Position numbers and translations under genes: made by a program
The notes under the pieces: model-generated
Told to the model about the DNA's origin: nothing
Seen by the model: only the letters and a program-made list of their open reading frames with translations
Databases searched by the model: none
In this document: positions 7,761 through 14,058 of the stretch, piece after piece
How positions within the stretch are numbered: position 1 is the first letter of the stretch
Layout of the letters: each line of letters starts with the position of its first letter
NCBI GenBank assembly: GCA_036403035.1
Contig: DASWRT010000104.1
Coordinates: 1 to 14,296, forward strand
Reading direction: 5' to 3'
Source of the DNA: DASWRT01 sp036403035
Lineage (GTDB): Bacteria; Pseudomonadota; Alphaproteobacteria; ATCC43930; CGMCC-115725
Length of the DNA: 14,296 bases

Positions 7761-7862
7761 CGCCATAAGTATTTTTAACGGAATGCAACCTGTCGGTTTT
7801 TATCATTTTCAATTTACAATAAATCGGCGTATCATAATATTTGGTAACGTCACATTCCGCGG
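7761..7862 (+). promoter_or_regulatory. AT-rich upstream region with a candidate promoter for the carrier-protein block
   Basis: I count 35 G/C among the 100 bases 7761-7860, against well over 60% in the flanking exporter. A candidate sigma-70-type pair is TTTACA (7813-7818), a 16-nt spacer and TAATAT (7835-7840). The overlapping CATAAT at 7833-7838 is an alternative -10. The exact elements are a guess, but a promoter here is likely because the three plus-strand genes that follow have no other obvious one. Confidence 0.5.
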
Positions 7863-8111
7863 ATGAACGTCGTCATGCCTGGTCGCGTCGCGCAGGTGTT
7901 CGGAGAAATTCTCAAGATCGATCCTTCCCGGATATCGGATGAGACCGCCCCCGACAATACGCCGCAGTGGGATAGCCTGGCGACGATGAGGCTCGTCGTT
8001 GCCGTGCAGGATGCCTTTTCCGTCCAATTGAGCATTACCGAGATCATGGCAATGCGCACGGTCGGTCTGGTTCGGTCCATCCTGCGGCGAAAAGGCGTGA
8101 TGGAAACGTAA
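7863..8111 (+). CDS. Stand-alone acyl/aminoacyl carrier protein
   Basis: An 82-residue phosphopantetheine carrier protein of normal length. The attachment site is Ser38 in QWDSLATMRLVVAVQ, followed by the expected helix and an acidic, hydrophobic C-terminal half (SVQLSITEIMAMRTVGLVRSIL). The W-D-S-L context is typical of discrete carrier proteins in surface-polymer and specialised-metabolite loci. The fatty-acid-synthase AcpP has a D-S-L-D core instead. No ketosynthase, adenylation domain or phosphopantetheinyl transferase is encoded nearby. The carrier must therefore be primed by a housekeeping transferase and loaded by a local enzyme, plausibly the ValRS-like protein at 9841-11817. An MBOAT gene follows after 84 nt, the same pairing as DltC and DltB. 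Ribosome-binding sequence before the ATG is weak. An alternative start at 7875 (MPGRV) would trim four residues. Confidence 0.9.
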   Translation: MNVVMPGRVAQVFGEILKIDPSRISDETAPDNTPQWDSLATMRLVVAVQDAFSVQLSITEIMAMRTVGLVRSILRRKGVMET

Positions 8112-8123
8112 CGCTGCCGCACC

Positions 8124-8140
8124 CGTCGACCGGGTCGACG
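8124..8140 (+). repeat. Short perfect hairpin between the carrier-protein and MBOAT genes
   Basis: CGTCGAC (8124-8130) and GTCGACG (8134-8140) form a 7-bp stem with a 3-nt loop, 12 nt after the carrier-protein stop. There is no T-tract. It could be an RNA-stabilising or attenuating hairpin that sets the ratio of soluble carrier to membrane protein, or simply chance. Confidence 0.35.
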
Positions 8141-8195
8141 CTGCCTTCAATAGCTGAGTGTTCCGACTGTCCGCAAAAACATCGGGCGTCCGGTC

Positions 8196-9671
8196 ATGCC
8201 GATCTGCGATCCATTATATCTTGCGTTGCTGCTGCCGATCGTCCTCATCTGCTATGCGCTGCCGGCCGGGCATTGGCGGGCAGCCTTTCTTCTGATCGTC
8301 AGCTACGCTTATTACCTAACCTTTCCCCTCGCGTTCTTCCCGATACTCGTCGCGGTAACGCTGGTGGCGTATGTCGGCGGCCTGCTGATCGAGCGGTGCC
8401 GCGAGACGCGCTTCTTTGCGTCGGTAGTAACGGCCGTCCTGCTTGCCTGTTTCGCGCCTATGATCTTCTACAAGTATCTGATCCCGCTGTGGTCGGCCGT
8501 GTCCGACCAGGGCGACGGGACCGACTGGGGAGCGACGACGGCAGCTCAGGTACTGTTTCCGGTGGGCCTGTCCTTCTACACGTTCGCAGCGGCCGGATAC
8601 CTCGCCGACATCGCCTTGGGCCTGACCGCGGCGGAACGGCGGCCATTGACCCTCGCCCTGTTCTGCGGGTTCTTCCCGATCGTGACCCAGGGACCGATCC
8701 CGCGGACGGCGGGCACCCTGGGACAGCTTCACTTCAAGCGCGGGTTCGACGCCGAACGCGGGATGCGGGGCATATCGGAAATCCTTATCGGCGCCGTGAT
8801 GAAGGTGTGGATCGCAGATTCCCTTGCCGGGCCGAGCGAGATGGTCTACGCCGATCTGGCGAACTGTCCGCCCCTGGAACATCTCGTCGCGACCATTTAC
8901 TTCGCGTTCCAAATCTACGCGGACTGGGCGGGGTATTCGCTGATCGCAATCGGCTCGGCACGGCTGCTCGGCATCGATATACCCGAGAATTTCCGCCAGC
9001 CGTATTTGTCGACGAACATGCAGGAGTTTTGGCGAAGCTGGAACATCAGCCTGATGAATTGGCTTCGCGACTATGTCTTCACGCCTCTGTGCCTGCTGCT
9101 GCGCAGATGGCCGCCGAGGCTCGCGACCTCCGTCGCGGTGTTCATTACCATGATCCTGCTGGGGGTCTGGCACGCCGTCGGCTGGGGTTACGTTCTCTAC
9201 GGCGTGGCCAACGGCCTTCTGGTCGTCGGCTCGCAATGGACCCTGGCAAGCCGTGACCGCTTCTGGCGCTCCGTCGGCTGCCCCGCTCTATTGGTCACGC
9301 TCTTCCGCATCCCCGCGACCTTCCTGCTCGTCGTTTTCACCGACATAATCGTCCGCGCGCAGAGTTTGGACGACGTACTCTACATCTACAGCGGAGTATT
9401 CAGCCCGGCGCTGATCTCGAATTTCGCCAACGTCTTCAGCGTCGATCCGGACCTCAGCAAAAGCGTCTTTCACCATATCCATTTCAATATGGATGTCCTG
9501 CTGATTGCGGCGTTGATCGTCGGAGATATTTTCGCCCGTACAAAGACCGTGCCGGTTTTCCGTTTTCCCGTTCCGGCAAGGGCTGCGGTCTATTCGGCTT
9601 GCGCTATCGCCGTCCTCTACTATGCGGCGTCCCCGCACATCGCGCGGCCGTTCGTCTATTTCCGGTTCTGA
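8196..9671 (+). CDS. MBOAT-family membrane O-acyltransferase (AlgI/DltB-like)
   Basis: A 491-residue polytopic membrane protein with about ten or more hydrophobic segments. The MBOAT core is clear: FPVGLSFYTFAAAGYLAD (121-138), the GPIPR loop near 166-170, FRQPYLSTNMQEFWRSW (266-282), WLRDYVFTPL (289-298) and LLGVWHAVGWGYVLYG (321-336). H326 matches the conserved histidine of the family's L-W-H-G motif. Two positions usually histidine are asparagine: W-N-I-S-L (N283) where AlgI and DltB have W-H-x-S, and A-N-G (N339) where many members have H-G. Family members move acyl groups across or at the membrane onto polysaccharides or teichoic acids, using carrier-bound or CoA donors. The adjacent carrier protein suggests a carrier-bound donor. 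No AlgJ/DltD-like SGNH partner is present. The C-terminus is complete. The start ATG has only a weak ribosome-binding site. Confidence 0.92.
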   Translation: MPICDPLYLALLLPIVLICYALPAGHWRAAFLLIVSYAYYLTFPLAFFPILVAVTLVAYVGGLLIERCRETRFFASVVTAVLLACFAPMIFYKYLIPLWSAVSDQGDGTDWGATTAAQVLFPVGLSFYTFAAAGYLADIALGLTAAERRPLTLALFCGFFPIVTQGPIPRTAGTLGQLHFKRGFDAERGMRGISEILIGAVMKVWIADSLAGPSEMVYADLANCPPLEHLVATIYFAFQIYADWAGYSLIAIGSARLLGIDIPENFRQPYLSTNMQEFWRSWNISLMNWLRDYVFTPLCLLLRRWPPRLATSVAVFITMILLGVWHAVGWGYVLYGVANGLLVVGSQWTLASRDRFWRSVGCPALLVTLFRIPATFLLVVFTDIIVRAQSLDDVLYIYSGVFSPALISNFANVFSVDPDLSKSVFHHIHFNMDVLLIAALIVGDIFARTKTVPVFRFPVPARAAVYSACAIAVLYYAASPHIARPFVYFRF

Positions 9672-9747
9672 CGACGCGAGGGGCGTCTGGCAGAGCTGGT
9701 TGCGCTCTGCGCTGCGTCGGGGTGAGGCAGGATTAGGAGCGCCGGCA

Positions 9748-9836
9748 ATGGCGGTGCAGGTTCATCAAAGACGCGCATGACTTACCGCCGCCGGCAGCGG
9801 CGGCGACAACGAAAATTGAGATGCAGGGAGGAATGA
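9748..9836 (+). promoter_or_regulatory. Possible chain of overlapping short leader frames before the ValRS-like gene
   Basis: Frame 1 at 9748-9780 encodes MAVQVHQRRA after an AGGAG at about 9735-9739. Its TGA overlaps the ATG (ATGA, 9777-9780) of frame 2, which encodes MTYRRRQRRRQRKLRCREE and stops at 9834-9836. That stop overlaps another ATGA (9833-9836) opening a four-residue frame that ends just inside the synthetase-like gene. A 7-bp hairpin, CCGCCGC (9785-9791) with GCGGCGG (9797-9803), lies inside frame 2. The arrangement could couple translation or sense aminoacylation. Such short frames also arise by chance, and nothing proves translation. Confidence 0.25.
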
Positions 9837-9840
9837 CAAA

Positions 9841-11817
9841 ATGGTGACTCGACAATTTCATCTTGGTGCCGCGCAGCAAGCATTTGGCGTCATAATCCCG
9901 GCGCCGAATCCAACCGGCGAACTGCATATGGGCCATGCCTTGAACCTGACGGTGCAGGACGTGCTGGCCCGGTGGAACGCGCTCAAGGGCAGGACGGTCT
10001 ATTGGGCCGGGGCATTGGACCATGGCGGAACGTCGACGGAGTATGTCGTCGCAAAGAACCTCCGAGACGAGGGGGTAAGCACGTCCGACTGGACGAAGGA
10101 ACGCTGGCGATCGCCGATCGGCGCCTGGGTCGATTGGATCACGCCGAAGATTTACGATCAGTTCCGGAAACTCAACCTTACCATCGACATTGCCGAGATG
10201 CGGTCGATGGGCGATTCGATCCGGCAGGAACAGTTCGACGAACTGCTCGGCCAGCTCAGGCGCAGCGGCGTGATGTACCGCGCGAGCGCCGCGGTCAAAT
10301 GGTGTCCGCTGCGGGGCACGTCGATCGACAAGCTGGACATCGTCCGCGAACAAGCGCTGATCCGTGAATATTGCGTTCGCTACGTCCCCGAAGGACGCGG
10401 CGCGGAACCGGTCGACATCTGGATCGACCGGCCCGAAACGCTGGTCAACGATGTCGCGCTGGTCGTCTCGTCGGCGCACCCGCTCGCACAGTCCGGCTCT
10501 CCCCGAAGCGTCGAGACCCCGATCGGCCGCCGCATTCCCGTCCGGGTGGACGACGAGTTCTTCGACGGCGAGGAGGCGCCGCTCGCCGCCCGCATCACGC
10601 CGGGCCACTGCGCGAGAAGCTTCCGCTGGGCGGAGAAGAACGGGTTCGACATTACTCGGGCATACGACGAAAGCAACCTCATGGAGGCCGCGGAATATCG
10701 CGGCAAGTCGAGGGCCGACGCGGCCCGATCGTTGCTGGCGGACGCGACGTCGGCGGGACGGCTCGTGCAGCAGCGCGAACGCCAAGTCATGCAGGAGAGA
10801 TTCCGCCTCAGCGGCGGGCCGGTTGAAGACTTCCTCACGGAGCAGTGCTTTCTCGACATGGGGGTGTTGGGGGAGCGCGTTCTTGGGATGATACGTGAAC
10901 GCAAGGTCCGTATCTTTCCGGACGTTTGCAGCAAGACGGTCATCGCGTATCTCGAGCAGATCCTCGCCGTGAAGCAGTCTGGTGCAAACCACGACCTGTC
11001 GGACGACTGGTGCATCTCCCACCAGACCGCCTGGGGGACCGACCTCGATGCGTCGGACGTGCCCCGCAGGGGAAACCACGGTGCGGAGAACGCGCCCGCG
11101 ACGCGCGGCAACGGCAGTATGCATATCGCCAATATGCGGTTGTCGTGCGGCCTTTGGTCCTTCTGCGCCAATCGCGTCTATGCGTCGTCCGCCGAGGAAT
11201 TGCGCGATCTGTCGCGGAACACGGTCCTCGTCGCGGGTCTCGACAATTTGTTTTTCTGGGCGGTGCCGACGCTGATGCTGGCGACCGTCCTCGATGACGG
11301 GCTGCCGCTCCGCGACGTCGTCATCCATCCCCTGATCCGCGACGATCAGGGCCGGAAGATGAGCAAGAGCCTCGGCAACGTCGTCGTGCCGAACGACATG
11401 CTGGGGACCTACGGCAGCGACGCGTTGCGGCTGGCGCTGCTCTGGCGTCTCGATCTGCCGAAGGACCAAGCGTCCATCGATGAAGCAACGGTCCGTGAGG
11501 CGCGGCATCTGCTGGACGGCGTCGCGGCGGCCGTGTCCTCGATGCAGGAGCGGCTGCGGACATCCTCCACCGCGCCGGAGACCGCTGTCGCGGGGGACGA
11601 TGCCCAATGGTTCTTCTCGAAAATCGATGATGCTTTGGCCGAGTATGATTTCGTCGCCGTAATGCAGTGCATCAACGACATCCTGCGGATGCTCCACGAT
11701 GGCGGTACCCTGGAGGATGTGCAGGAGATGCGGCGGCGCTTGAGCCTGCTGCCGCTCCTTGAGCCGTTTGCTCCGGAACTCGTGCGCGGAGCGCATCCGG
11801 ACGGCGGGAGCGCCTGA
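9841..11817 (+). CDS. Class I aminoacyl-tRNA synthetase paralogue, valyl-tRNA synthetase-like, shortened
   Basis: A 658-residue ValRS relative; true bacterial ValRS is near 900 or more. Catalytic signatures are intact: APNPTGELHMGHALN (HMGH 29-32), LDHGGTSTE (D60) and GRKMSKSLGNVV (KMSKS 506-510). A CP1 insertion is recognisable (RPET 197-200, WCP at 154-156). Its editing motif reads TPGHC where ValRS has TPAHD. DWCISHQTAWG (389-399) replaces the usual WCISRQLWWGH. Only about 148 residues follow KMSKS, so the anticodon-binding bundle is cut down and the C-terminal coiled coil is missing. In the expected valine pocket R433 replaces the Trp of D-T-W-F-S, and N469 replaces the Ile of D-I-x-F-F-W. 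The product probably still makes an aminoacyl-adenylate, with a substrate other than valine and perhaps a carrier protein as acceptor (inference). GGGAGGA at 9826-9832 supports ATG 9841. It is the third gene of the carrier-MBOAT block. Confidence 0.88.
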   Translation: MVTRQFHLGAAQQAFGVIIPAPNPTGELHMGHALNLTVQDVLARWNALKGRTVYWAGALDHGGTSTEYVVAKNLRDEGVSTSDWTKERWRSPIGAWVDWITPKIYDQFRKLNLTIDIAEMRSMGDSIRQEQFDELLGQLRRSGVMYRASAAVKWCPLRGTSIDKLDIVREQALIREYCVRYVPEGRGAEPVDIWIDRPETLVNDVALVVSSAHPLAQSGSPRSVETPIGRRIPVRVDDEFFDGEEAPLAARITPGHCARSFRWAEKNGFDITRAYDESNLMEAAEYRGKSRADAARSLLADATSAGRLVQQRERQVMQERFRLSGGPVEDFLTEQCFLDMGVLGERVLGMIRERKVRIFPDVCSKTVIAYLEQILAVKQSGANHDLSDDWCISHQTAWGTDLDASDVPRRGNHGAENAPATRGNGSMHIANMRLSCGLWSFCANRVYASSAEELRDLSRNTVLVAGLDNLFFWAVPTLMLATVLDDGLPLRDVVIHPLIRDDQGRKMSKSLGNVVVPNDMLGTYGSDALRLALLWRLDLPKDQASIDEATVREARHLLDGVAAAVSSMQERLRTSSTAPETAVAGDDAQWFFSKIDDALAEYDFVAVMQCINDILRMLHDGGTLEDVQEMRRRLSLLPLLEPFAPELVRGAHPDGGSA

Positions 11818-11884
11818 CACGATCGGGCGCGGGCTGCGGCCGGACCGCCGGCATGGCGATCGAGGCCGCTCGCCCCCGTTCCGC

Positions 11885-12238
11885 CTATTTCGGCGCTTCG
11901 CCGCCTTTCGCGCCGTAGAAGACCACCCAGGTCTCCAGATCGTCGCTGAAATCCTCGAACCTGTGCACGACGCCGGCCGCGACGAACAGGACGTCGCCGG
12001 GGCCGAACGGGACGCGCTCGGCGCCGCGGACGAACGACCCGGTGCCGCGCGTGACGACGTACAGCTCATCCTGATCGTGCGGACCCTGCGGGTCGGTGCC
12101 GCGGGGATAGTAGAAGCGCAGGGACATCGTCCCGTGCTCCAGCATCAGCGCCGAGTTCCGGCCCGGCGTCAGCGGCGCTTTCCGCGCCGCTTCGAGCGTC
12201 GTGCGGACCGGCGCGCCCTCGCCGCCCCCGCCGCTCAT
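11885..12238 (-). CDS. Single-domain cupin protein
   Basis: A 117-residue protein made of one cupin barrel. Motif 1 is GPHDQDELYVVTRGTG, with H54 and E58 and Gln56 where the second histidine is usual. Motif 2 is FGPGDVLFVAAGVVHRFED, with H92. These three ligands can hold one metal ion. No catalytic partner domain or signal peptide is visible, so the function could be enzymatic, such as a small isomerase or dioxygenase, or ligand sensing; the sequence does not decide. The start is set by a 4-nt ATGA overlap with the stop of ogt. A longer open frame running back to 12361 would add 41 arginine-rich residues from inside ogt and is rejected. It is co-transcribed with, and translationally coupled to, ogt, and converges with the ValRS-like gene over a 67-nt gap. 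Confidence 0.88.
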   Translation of the reverse strand: MSGGGGEGAPVRTTLEAARKAPLTPGRNSALMLEHGTMSLRFYYPRGTDPQGPHDQDELYVVTRGTGSFVRGAERVPFGPGDVLFVAAGVVHRFEDFSDDLETWVVFYGAKGGEAPK

Positions 12239-12831
12239 TGCACGGCCTCCCGAACGGCGTCGAAGGGCAGGCTCGCCTGGAATGCGCCGCCGCCGGTGCG
12301 GCGCCGTTTCACGGCGGTCCCGTTCCCGACGATCGCCACGCCTTCGTGCCGCAGCAGCCATTGCTTGCGATGCAAGCCGCCGGCATAGCCGGTCAGCGAC
12401 GAGTCCTTGCCGATGACGCGGTGGCAGGGAACCACGATCGCAACCGGGTTGCGGCCGTTGATCATGCCGACCGCGCGCATCGCCGTAGGCCGGCCGACCT
12501 CGCGGGCGAGGTCGGCGTAGCTGATCGTCGTGCCCGTGGGGATCCGGCGCAGCGCCGCCCAGACCTGCCGTTGGAACGGCGTGCCGCCGGTCTCGACCGG
12601 AATCGGCTCGATCGCCGCGAGATCTCCGGCGAGATAGGCGCGCAGCCGGTCGGTCAGGCCGAACGGGTTCGGCGACGGGCGAAGCGCAACGCTCCTGCCG
12701 AAGCGGGCGGCGAGCAGCGCCAGCATCCGGTCGTCGTAATCGTGGTAATCGAGGCTCACAAGGCGCTCCTCATGGGCCACGATCACGATCTTCCCGAGTT
12801 CCGAGGGAATCTCGTCGGTCAGCAATTCCAT
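12235..12831 (-). CDS. ogt: Methylated-DNA--[protein]-cysteine S-methyltransferase
   Basis: A 198-residue O6-alkylguanine-DNA alkyltransferase. It transfers the alkyl group from O6-alkylguanine (and O4-alkylthymine) in DNA to its own cysteine in a single-turnover repair reaction. The acceptor is Cys136 in the hallmark VVPCHRVIGKD. It is preceded by the helix-turn-helix region FQRQVWAALRRIPTGTTISY, with the conserved RAVG-MINGRNP stretch at 119-129, and followed by LTGYAGGLHRKQWLLRHE. The N-terminal 75 residues form the usual non-catalytic domain. There is no Ada-type metal-binding N-terminus, so Ogt rather than Ada is the better name. A 30-residue basic tail past the usual end (TAVKRRRTGGGAFQASL) is slightly long. 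The start is ATG 12831, with a G/A-rich GGGGGAAG 10 or so nt upstream. Its stop overlaps the cupin start. Confidence 0.95.
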   Translation of the reverse strand: MELLTDEIPSELGKIVIVAHEERLVSLDYHDYDDRMLALLAARFGRSVALRPSPNPFGLTDRLRAYLAGDLAAIEPIPVETGGTPFQRQVWAALRRIPTGTTISYADLAREVGRPTAMRAVGMINGRNPVAIVVPCHRVIGKDSSLTGYAGGLHRKQWLLRHEGVAIVGNGTAVKRRRTGGGAFQASLPFDAVREAVQ

Positions 12832-13189
12832 CCCTGCGCTTCCCCCGTTGCGGTTCAGCCGAGTGCGATCTTACGCAGATAGGCGCGCTGCGGAACACGG
12901 CGCACGCGCCGGCAGACTCGGCGCCGTCGCCGCCCTGCGCTCCGCCGCCGCGTCCGATGCCATGCCACGACGATATCCGCCGCCTGCCTGCAATGCATCA
13001 GGTAGGGAGACTATGCCGGAAGAGGTCCGCCGGGAAGGTCCGCTTTCGCCACGTCACATCGGACCGACTTCCCCCTGGCCGCAGCCGGCCGGCGAGAATC
13101 GCTGCGTGCAATCCCGCTTCATCCGCCTACCCGCTCGCATAGCGCTTCCGCGGCTGCTATCCCGCGCGGCCGACAAGGAGGTCCGGCCG
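12832..13189. other. Intergenic region between divergent ogt and mtgA
   Basis: These 358 bases separate the divergent starts of ogt and mtgA and must hold both promoters, though I cannot point to convincing boxes. The plus strand stays open in the mtgA frame from 12848. An ATG at 13013, preceded by TAGGGAGA, could in principle start a longer mtgA product. The translated stretch is rich in Pro, Arg and Ser, resembles no part of the family, and is best regarded as non-coding. No repeats or RNA genes are seen. Confidence 0.5.
13175..13182 (+). promoter_or_regulatory. Strong Shine-Dalgarno that fixes the GTG start of mtgA
   Basis: AAGGAGGT at 13175-13182 lies 7 nt before GTG 13190. This near-perfect ribosome-binding site makes GTG the best start, ahead of the upstream in-frame ATG at 13013. 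Confidence 0.8.
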
Positions 13190-13870
13190 GTGAGGTTCCG
13201 CTCGTTCCTGAAGCTCCTGGCCGTGGGATCGGCGGTGCTCCTCGCCGCGCCGCTGGCCGGCGTCGCGGTATACGGTTTCGTCCCGCCGCCGGTGACGCCG
13301 CTGATGCTGATCCGGCGCGTCGAAGGCTTCCCGATCGCGAAACGCTGGGCCGACCGCGAGGACGTGTCGCCCTGGCTGTTCCGCGCGGTGGTCGCCGCCG
13401 AGGATGCGCGGTTCTGCACGCATCATGGCTTCGACTGGGACTCGATGGCGCAAGCCTGGGACGCCTACCGCCGGGGACGGCGGTTGCGCGGAGCCAGCAC
13501 GATCACGATGCAGACCGCCAAGAACCTGTTCCTGTGGCCCGGACGGGATTTCCTGCGCAAGGGGATCGAAGCCTATGCCACCGCAATGATGGAGGCGCTC
13601 TGGCACAAGGAACGGATACTCGAACTCTACGTCAACATCGTCGAGTGGGGGCCGGGGGTCTACGGCGCCGAGGCGGCGGCCCACGCCCATTTCGGACGCG
13701 CCGCCCGGGATCTGACGGCGCATCAGGCAGCGCTGCTCGCCGCAGTGCTGCCGAACCCGCGCCGCTGGTCGGCTGGCGCGCCCTCCCCTTATGTGTCGCG
13801 CCGCGCCGCCGAAATCCTGTCGCGGATGGAGGGCGACCGGCGCGGTAGCCGGGATTTCTGCGGATCCTGA
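13190..13870 (+). CDS. mtgA: Monofunctional biosynthetic peptidoglycan transglycosylase
   Basis: A 226-residue GT51 glycosyltransferase, the usual MtgA length. It polymerises lipid II into glycan strands on the periplasmic face and has no transpeptidase domain. An N-terminal membrane anchor occupies about residues 8-31 (LKLLAVGSAVLLAAPLAGVAV). GT51 motifs follow: VVAAEDARFCTHHGFD with catalytic Glu71, then GASTITMQTAKNLFLW (101-116), RKGIEAYATAMMEALW (123 region) and KERILELYVNIVEWG (130-144). The more common form of the second motif is GASTISQQ, so T-M in place of S-Q is a mild variation. The family-like N-terminus and the strong AAGGAGGT support the GTG start at 13190. It is divergent from ogt and probably monocistronic. 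All catalytic elements are present, so I expect an active enzyme. Confidence 0.94.
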   Translation: MRFRSFLKLLAVGSAVLLAAPLAGVAVYGFVPPPVTPLMLIRRVEGFPIAKRWADREDVSPWLFRAVVAAEDARFCTHHGFDWDSMAQAWDAYRRGRRLRGASTITMQTAKNLFLWPGRDFLRKGIEAYATAMMEALWHKERILELYVNIVEWGPGVYGAEAAAHAHFGRAARDLTAHQAALLAAVLPNPRRWSAGAPSPYVSRRAAEILSRMEGDRRGSRDFCGS

Positions 13871-13884
13871 CGGCGAGTGCCGTC
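13869..13884 (+). terminator. Weak hairpin at the end of mtgA
   Basis: GACGGC (13869-13874) pairs with GCCGTC (13879-13884) around a GAGT loop, beginning inside the mtgA stop codon. No T-tract follows, so intrinsic termination is doubtful. Confidence 0.25.
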
Positions 13885-14058
13885 CTGCCGCAGCATCACG
13901 GGCTCATGCGGACGATCGCGCAGAGAATAGGAGGCGGGGCACGCGTTCCGTTCGGGGCTGCATTGCCGTCGGCGGACCGGCATCCGCCTTGACGGACGTG
14001 AAACCGAAGCACCAATTTCTCGGGACCAGCAAAGGGTCTGTCGCGGAAGGGAATACCC

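Noticed and set aside
6210..7766. Minus-strand 518-codon frame opposite the exporter ATPase domain
   Set aside because: Antisense artefact; the plus strand encodes the ABC signature, Walker B and H-loop here.
9672..9840. Possible T-box or other aminoacyl-tRNA-responsive riboswitch before the synthetase-like gene
   Set aside because: I see no T-box sequence or terminator/antiterminator pair with a T-tract, only a 7-bp hairpin and short frames.
9733..12069. Open minus-strand frame of 778 codons opposite the ValRS-like gene
   Set aside because: It is the complement of a gene with intact synthetase motifs and has no recognisable motif of its own.
12239..12361. Longer cupin starting inside ogt
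   Set aside because: The extra 41 residues are an arginine-rich shadow of ogt; the ATGA overlap at 12235-12238 is a typical coupled start.
12848..13189. N-terminal extension of mtgA by up to 114 codons
   Set aside because: The extension is unlike the family, and AAGGAGGT directly before GTG 13190 gives a protein of normal MtgA length with its membrane anchor at the N-terminus.
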